Source of the DNA: Zanthoxylum bungeanum
Taxonomy: Eukaryota > Streptophyta > Magnoliopsida > Sapindales > Rutaceae
Direction: 5' to 3'
Assembly: GCA_019454045.1 (NCBI GenBank)
Contig: SKCR01036751.1
Coordinates: 248,001 to 312,000, forward strand
DNA length: 64,000 nucleotides
Notes under the pieces: model-generated
What the model saw: the letters and a program-made list of their open reading frames with translations, nothing else
Told to the model about the DNA's origin: nothing
The model's database searches: none
Shown: positions 59,552 through 64,000 of the stretch, piece after piece
Position numbering within the stretch: the stretch's first letter is position 1
How the letters are laid out: each line of letters starts with the position of its first letter
Position numbers and translations under genes: made by a program

Positions 59552-62500
59552 ATGGTATCTTTGAGCTTTGATCAAGCATGAAAAAGTTAGGGTTAAAATT
59601 GGGTAAACTTGATTTAAGCATGATTTGGTTGAATTGTTTGATTAAGTATGCTTGAATGAGGTTGAATTGATGTTGTGTATGTTCAATTTCATGAAATTAG
59701 ATTGGATCCATTTTTCCCCAAAATTTTGGCATGGCCGAAATTAAAGAACCCTAAATTTCTTGGTGATTTTGTTTGTTTGATCATTGGATGACTTAAAACA
59801 AGTGGGTAATGTTGTTTTGAAGTTCAATTGGATTGAATTTTGATTTGGAACAATTTTTCCCTTTAAAGTGGCTTGGCCGAATTCTTGAAAATTTGAAATT
59901 CATTGTGTTTTTTGATTTTAATTCATTGGATGAGTTGAATTGATTTGGGAAATGATGATTGTGGATTCAATTGGATTGAAACCGAATCGGAATGCAAAAA
60001 CCCCTAATTGCCGAGAATAAAAGCATGTGAAAATGGGTTTGATTTTGATGAAATTGTGTTGGACACTATTTTTTATTAAAGTACATGATTAATTAGGCTA
60101 ATTGATATTTTAGTAATGCTAATTGGGTGATTAATTGTGTATTACACTTAGGTTAATTAATTATGGAATTTGGAATTTTATAAGTTAATTAATTTGGGCT
60201 TATTTTGGAAATTGGGCCTTATAGGTTGTAATTGGGCTTTTGGGCTTTGTTGTACAAAGTTGGATTTAGGCAAAATTGGTTGGATCCAATTAGTCCCAAA
60301 ACCGCATCCAAAGAGCCCAATTATGACTTAATGGACCTTAATTATTTAATTGGGCTTAATAGGCCAAAATTAATTTAAATGCTTATGGGGTAACTCCCGG
60401 ATTGGATTTTGGTTATTCGGTTTGACCCGAGTTGACCAAAAGTCCACGCCTTAAAGAAATTAATTAAAAGCCCATTGGACTTTAATTAAATAAACATTAG
60501 ATGTTAATCGGGCTTTGAGACCCATAACGATTGAATTTGTAATTTAAATCGTAAAGGTTCGTTAATAAAAGTGTAATATTTAATTTGGAATTAAATAGAG
60601 AATTAGAATTAAATGCATATTAAATTGGATTAATTATGTAGTTTAATTTAATTCGAGAATTCGTACTTTAAGTACTTATTCACAAAACGAGTTTGACTCG
60701 AGCAAAAATCAAATCGTTGTTTGAACATTGGATGATCACTAATTATCAGATTAATTAATTGGATTAGATTGATTGATAACATGCTTGTATGAATACATGG
60801 TTGCGATGCATGAATAATGTATATCGGATGGATATTAGTCGGGTGAGATAATTTTGGAAATTGTAATAAATTTGATTTATTAATTGGACCTGCGTGTCCA
60901 GCGTTATCACCTCTATACTCTTTGTATCATCTTCTCACCTATTCCCCTCAATGTAAATGAGGTTTCTTTAGAAGTATAGTGTAGCGAGTAGAAGTAAATA
61001 CATGTGCTAGCTTTGGAGAGAGAAAATAATAGATTTGATCTAGGATCAATGTAAAGTATCCATCCGCATATCATTATTATTTTATTTCATATACGCTTTA
61101 TTATGTGTTTAGAATGCATGTTTAAGGGTGTATGATGATGAGACCTTAACAAAAATAATAAATTGGTTGCCAATTTGCACGCGAAAAACCCTCGTTCAAT
61201 ATTAATCGTCTTTCCTTCCATTGAGTGATTCTCACTCAAGATCCCAAACGGCATTGGTTTGTTGGCCAAAATCAAGGCCTTTGTCTGTCGAAGATGTGTT
61301 TGAATCACGAAGGCTTTGTTCCATATCAGTGTCTTGTCCAAGTTGTGGTTTGTTGGCCAAAGTCAAAACCACTTCTTATCCATCGACATTGATTACGAAA
61401 CTTTCCATGGTCAATGGGTCACGCTTGACTGGGATCACTAATTTTGTTGTGCCAAAGCCAAAACTTAGTTGATTCAGAGGAAAAAAGGTTAGGTAATACA
61501 TTGGATGTATTGGCATATATAAGATATATGTTTCGGACTTGGACGTCCTCCTACCGGATTTAGGAATTGGATTGGATCCAATTGATCTTAAAGATCTACC
61601 TAGTTAATTATCATACAATTTGTTGGCCAAAGTCAAGATTGTGCGATATTTAACGGGATCCTAGCCCACTAGGAAACACGGTTTCCCGAGTACTCTACAG
61701 AGGGTTAGAGGCTCGCCGAAAAATAGTGGGAGGCAAGAATTGAATTTGCAATATTCGTTCAATTACTCGCCATACGCGCTCAATCACAAATTATTTCGTC
61801 GTTTGATTAAATGTTAGTTGGACTAATATTTAAATTGTTGTTTTAAATAAGCAATTGGACTGTATTACAATTGATTATATAATTGGATTATAGTAATCAA
61901 TATATTTGAATTAATTAATTTCCATTTACAGTTGATTTTATAATTGGATTATAATAATCAATGTAATTGAGATTAATTAATTTAAATTATATTTGATTGT
62001 ATAGTTGGACTATAATAATCAATATAATACATAGTACCACAAATCGTTGATTAAATAGTTGGACTATTAGAATCAAGATAAATTGAAATATTAGTGTTTA
62101 AAACATAATCCTGGGTGAAAATATATTTAGACGACTATAATTTTTCAAATTGGGAATGTAGTTTCAGGATGGTCCTGGAAACTAATAAGTTATTTTATTT
62201 GATAAAATAATATATTATGCCTAAAGCCCGGAGTTAAGCAAATAGTAGAACATGATATTTGGAATATTCATGTAATGATAACTTTAGTGCTTAATCCATT
62301 ATACTTATCAAGTAGACTCCTTAATTTCTGAATCATAATTAAGGATTACATCTTTAAAGTATGATAATGAAATTGAAGGATTTTCATGTATCTGTTTTAG
62401 ATCTTTAAAATACTAAATTGCAATAAATAATTCTTGGAGAATTAATGACTATTCTCAATGAGACAAAGTCAAACTTTGCAATTAGGCAAGTAGCGAAAGG

Positions 62501-63249
62501 CGCACCTTACTTCGATATTCTAGAAACCCGAGGCTTGGCCAAAGGCTACTAGAATGCTGAAATTGGCAAAGGCAAAATCATTATAATCTTCTGGGAAGAT
62601 AAAAGGACATATCCTAAGAATGAATTGAAGACGAGCAAGGCTCTGACTTCAAATATGTTTGTCATAATTATGTTCACAACTAGTATTGAAATTGGATTTT
62701 AAATACTTAGTGTGATACATAAATATGTATTGTTGTGCAGAATCTACTTTAAGCAGGATACTGACTTCAGACGAGATTACTCTGCGAATTGAAAACGGGA
62801 CGATAGTCGCTGTTTTAACCGTATATACCTAAATTTAGGAACTACCTTCAGGTATATAATTAAATTAGGAAACTGCTAAAATGTAACTAGTTTGACTAGG
62901 AACATTATCTCTATATCGTGTATAACCCGCTGCGGGTGTACCTTTATATTCTAGAACACTAAAGTGTTTTATTATATAAAGATGATATTGAGATAAACAC
63001 ATTAGATGTGAATAACAGAATTTATATTTTGAATATAAATAATATCTCAAATATATAACATGACAAATAATAGCTCAATCTGATTTGATCAGAAGAGACT
63101 AATTGTGGCATTGTTGTGTGGGACACAATCAAACAAGACTCGTATATCCACACTTTTGAAGAGTGGGTATTAGGACTAATTTGATTCTATTCAAATAAAG
63201 TATACGAATCTAGTTTATTGGGCATATTGCCTGTAACACTATTTACTTG
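59552..63249 (+). mobile_element. Internal leader and decayed gag region of the plus-strand Copia element
   Basis: Runs from the primer-binding site to the integrase remnant. No intact ORF; I could not identify gag with confidence. Contains several TTGTTGGCCAAA(G/A)TCAA phrases (about 61259, 61347 and 61618) and the 60-bp hairpin repeats at 61850-62085. Confidence 0.6.
61850..62085 (+). repeat. About 60-bp imperfect tandem array
   Basis: Four copies of (A/G)TTGGA(T/C)TAT...AATCAA at 55-62-bp spacing. Each begins with a TTGATTATAT-like segment able to pair with the ATAATCAA half. Confidence 0.65.
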
Positions 63250-63719
63250 GTAAAAGTGTAAATGCCGCTGATCTGTTAGCCATAGTTCATAGTGAAGCAA
63301 GTGGACCCATGTCTAGCTAGGCTAGAGGTGGATATGAATATTTCATTACCTGTATGGATGTGGCATCGCGTTATGGTTATGTGTTTCTTTTGAAACACAA
63401 ATCGAAAACTTTCACAGTTTTACACGAAATAGACAAACAGATCAGCTAAAGTATTAAACCGTCACGGTGAGACCGTAATGGAAAATACTTAAGCAATAAG
63501 TTTCTTGTATACTTGAAAGAGTATAGTATTCTTTCAATGAGGACTCCTCCCGCAACACGTCAGTTTGACGGTGTGTCCGAACGGATTAACGGAATTTTGT
63601 TAGACATGATAAGGTTAATCACAAGTCGCTCTCCATTTCCTTCAACGGATAAGCTTTAAACAGTGCAAGAACTTATTTTGAATAATATTCTATAATAATC
63701 TGTTTGACAGATATCATAT
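63250..63719 (+). pseudogene. Copia integrase core remnant
   Basis: Conceptual translation recalls the rve integrase core: DLLAIVHSEASGPM, ARGGYEYFITCMDVASRYGY and FLLKHKSKTF, then VYLKEYSILSMRTPPATRQF and GVSERINGILLDMIR. Stops and frameshifts occur throughout, for example TAG after SGPMSS. It belongs to the plus-strand Copia element whose 5' LTR is at 57434. Sequence similarity stops at 63719, where a minus-strand LTR begins. Confidence 0.82.
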
Positions 63720-64000
63720 TGTTGAGTTCTAAATTAGGTCCCAAAATCAACAAATCAAGCAAGAAAAACGCATGAATACTTCAAAGGAGTAAGGCGGAAA
63801 CATAACTCACATTGAATGGATTTGATGCATCAAAGAAGATCTTCCTTTTCTTCTTTGTTGGAGGTTCGGCCAAGGCACTTCCAAGGGAGTAGAGTGGTCG
63901 GTTTTGGTGGTGGTGGTCTCCTCCAAATTCGGCCATGGATGTCCTCCATTAAAGCTCCAAGCTTTGAGATTCCAAGCTCACAAATTCGTTTCCCTATCAC
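63720..64000 (-). repeat. Third Copia LTR of the same family, minus orientation, partial
   Basis: Reverse complement matches the last 280 bp of the LTR at 57434-59551: the GGAGCTT...ATGGAGG, CATGGCCGA and CTTGCTTGATTTG blocks, ending AACTCAACA at 63720. It runs off the window, so element type (solo, 3' or 5' LTR) is unresolved. Confidence 0.82.

Overview
The window is nuclear DNA of a flowering plant. It is AT-rich, its genes have many introns with GT-AG borders, and most of it consists of nested transposable elements. The two recognisable host genes resemble dicot proteins. An asterid is my guess from the general look, not something the sequence proves.

Layout. Positions 1348-12863 hold a composite Ty3/gypsy-type element, LTR-internal-LTR-internal-LTR, bounded by the 5-bp target duplication CATAT. 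Both internal units carry only a broken gag and long arrays of small palindromic repeats, with no recognisable pol. A pararetrovirus-derived fragment lies at 14712-15540 against an AT microsatellite. A 9.4-kb CACTA (En/Spm) DNA transposon fills 15994-25440 (ATT target duplication). It carries a damaged TNP2-type transposase and a broken second gene, and has itself been hit by a 2.6-kb LTR (22148-24756, target duplication ATATA). Positions 29642-34121 encode a BIM1-like bHLH transcription factor in 11 coding exons. Next come a dispersed repeat, a 1.1-kb tandem duplication (35359-37604) and a TRIM (37907-38233). A second gag-only LTR element occupies 40492-45251 (target duplication CCTTT). Positions 46537-49226 (minus) hold a GT106 rhamnogalacturonan-I rhamnosyltransferase-like gene with all splice sites intact but a one-base insertion in coding exon 5. 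The right end (52.8-64 kb) is a nest of a LINE-type RNase H remnant, a truncated gypsy LTR related to the one at 1.3 kb, and at least two Copia elements in opposite orientation.

The two host genes are unrelated: one is a brassinosteroid-linked transcription factor, the other a Golgi pectin enzyme. No operon-like or clustered pathway is present. The most unusual structure is the retrotransposon 3' internal DNA, where 43-, 61- and 113-bp repeat units are built from successive short stem-loops whose arms differ between units but still pair. Exon borders and element ends were read by hand from splice signals, target duplications and homology recalled from known families; no database search was run.
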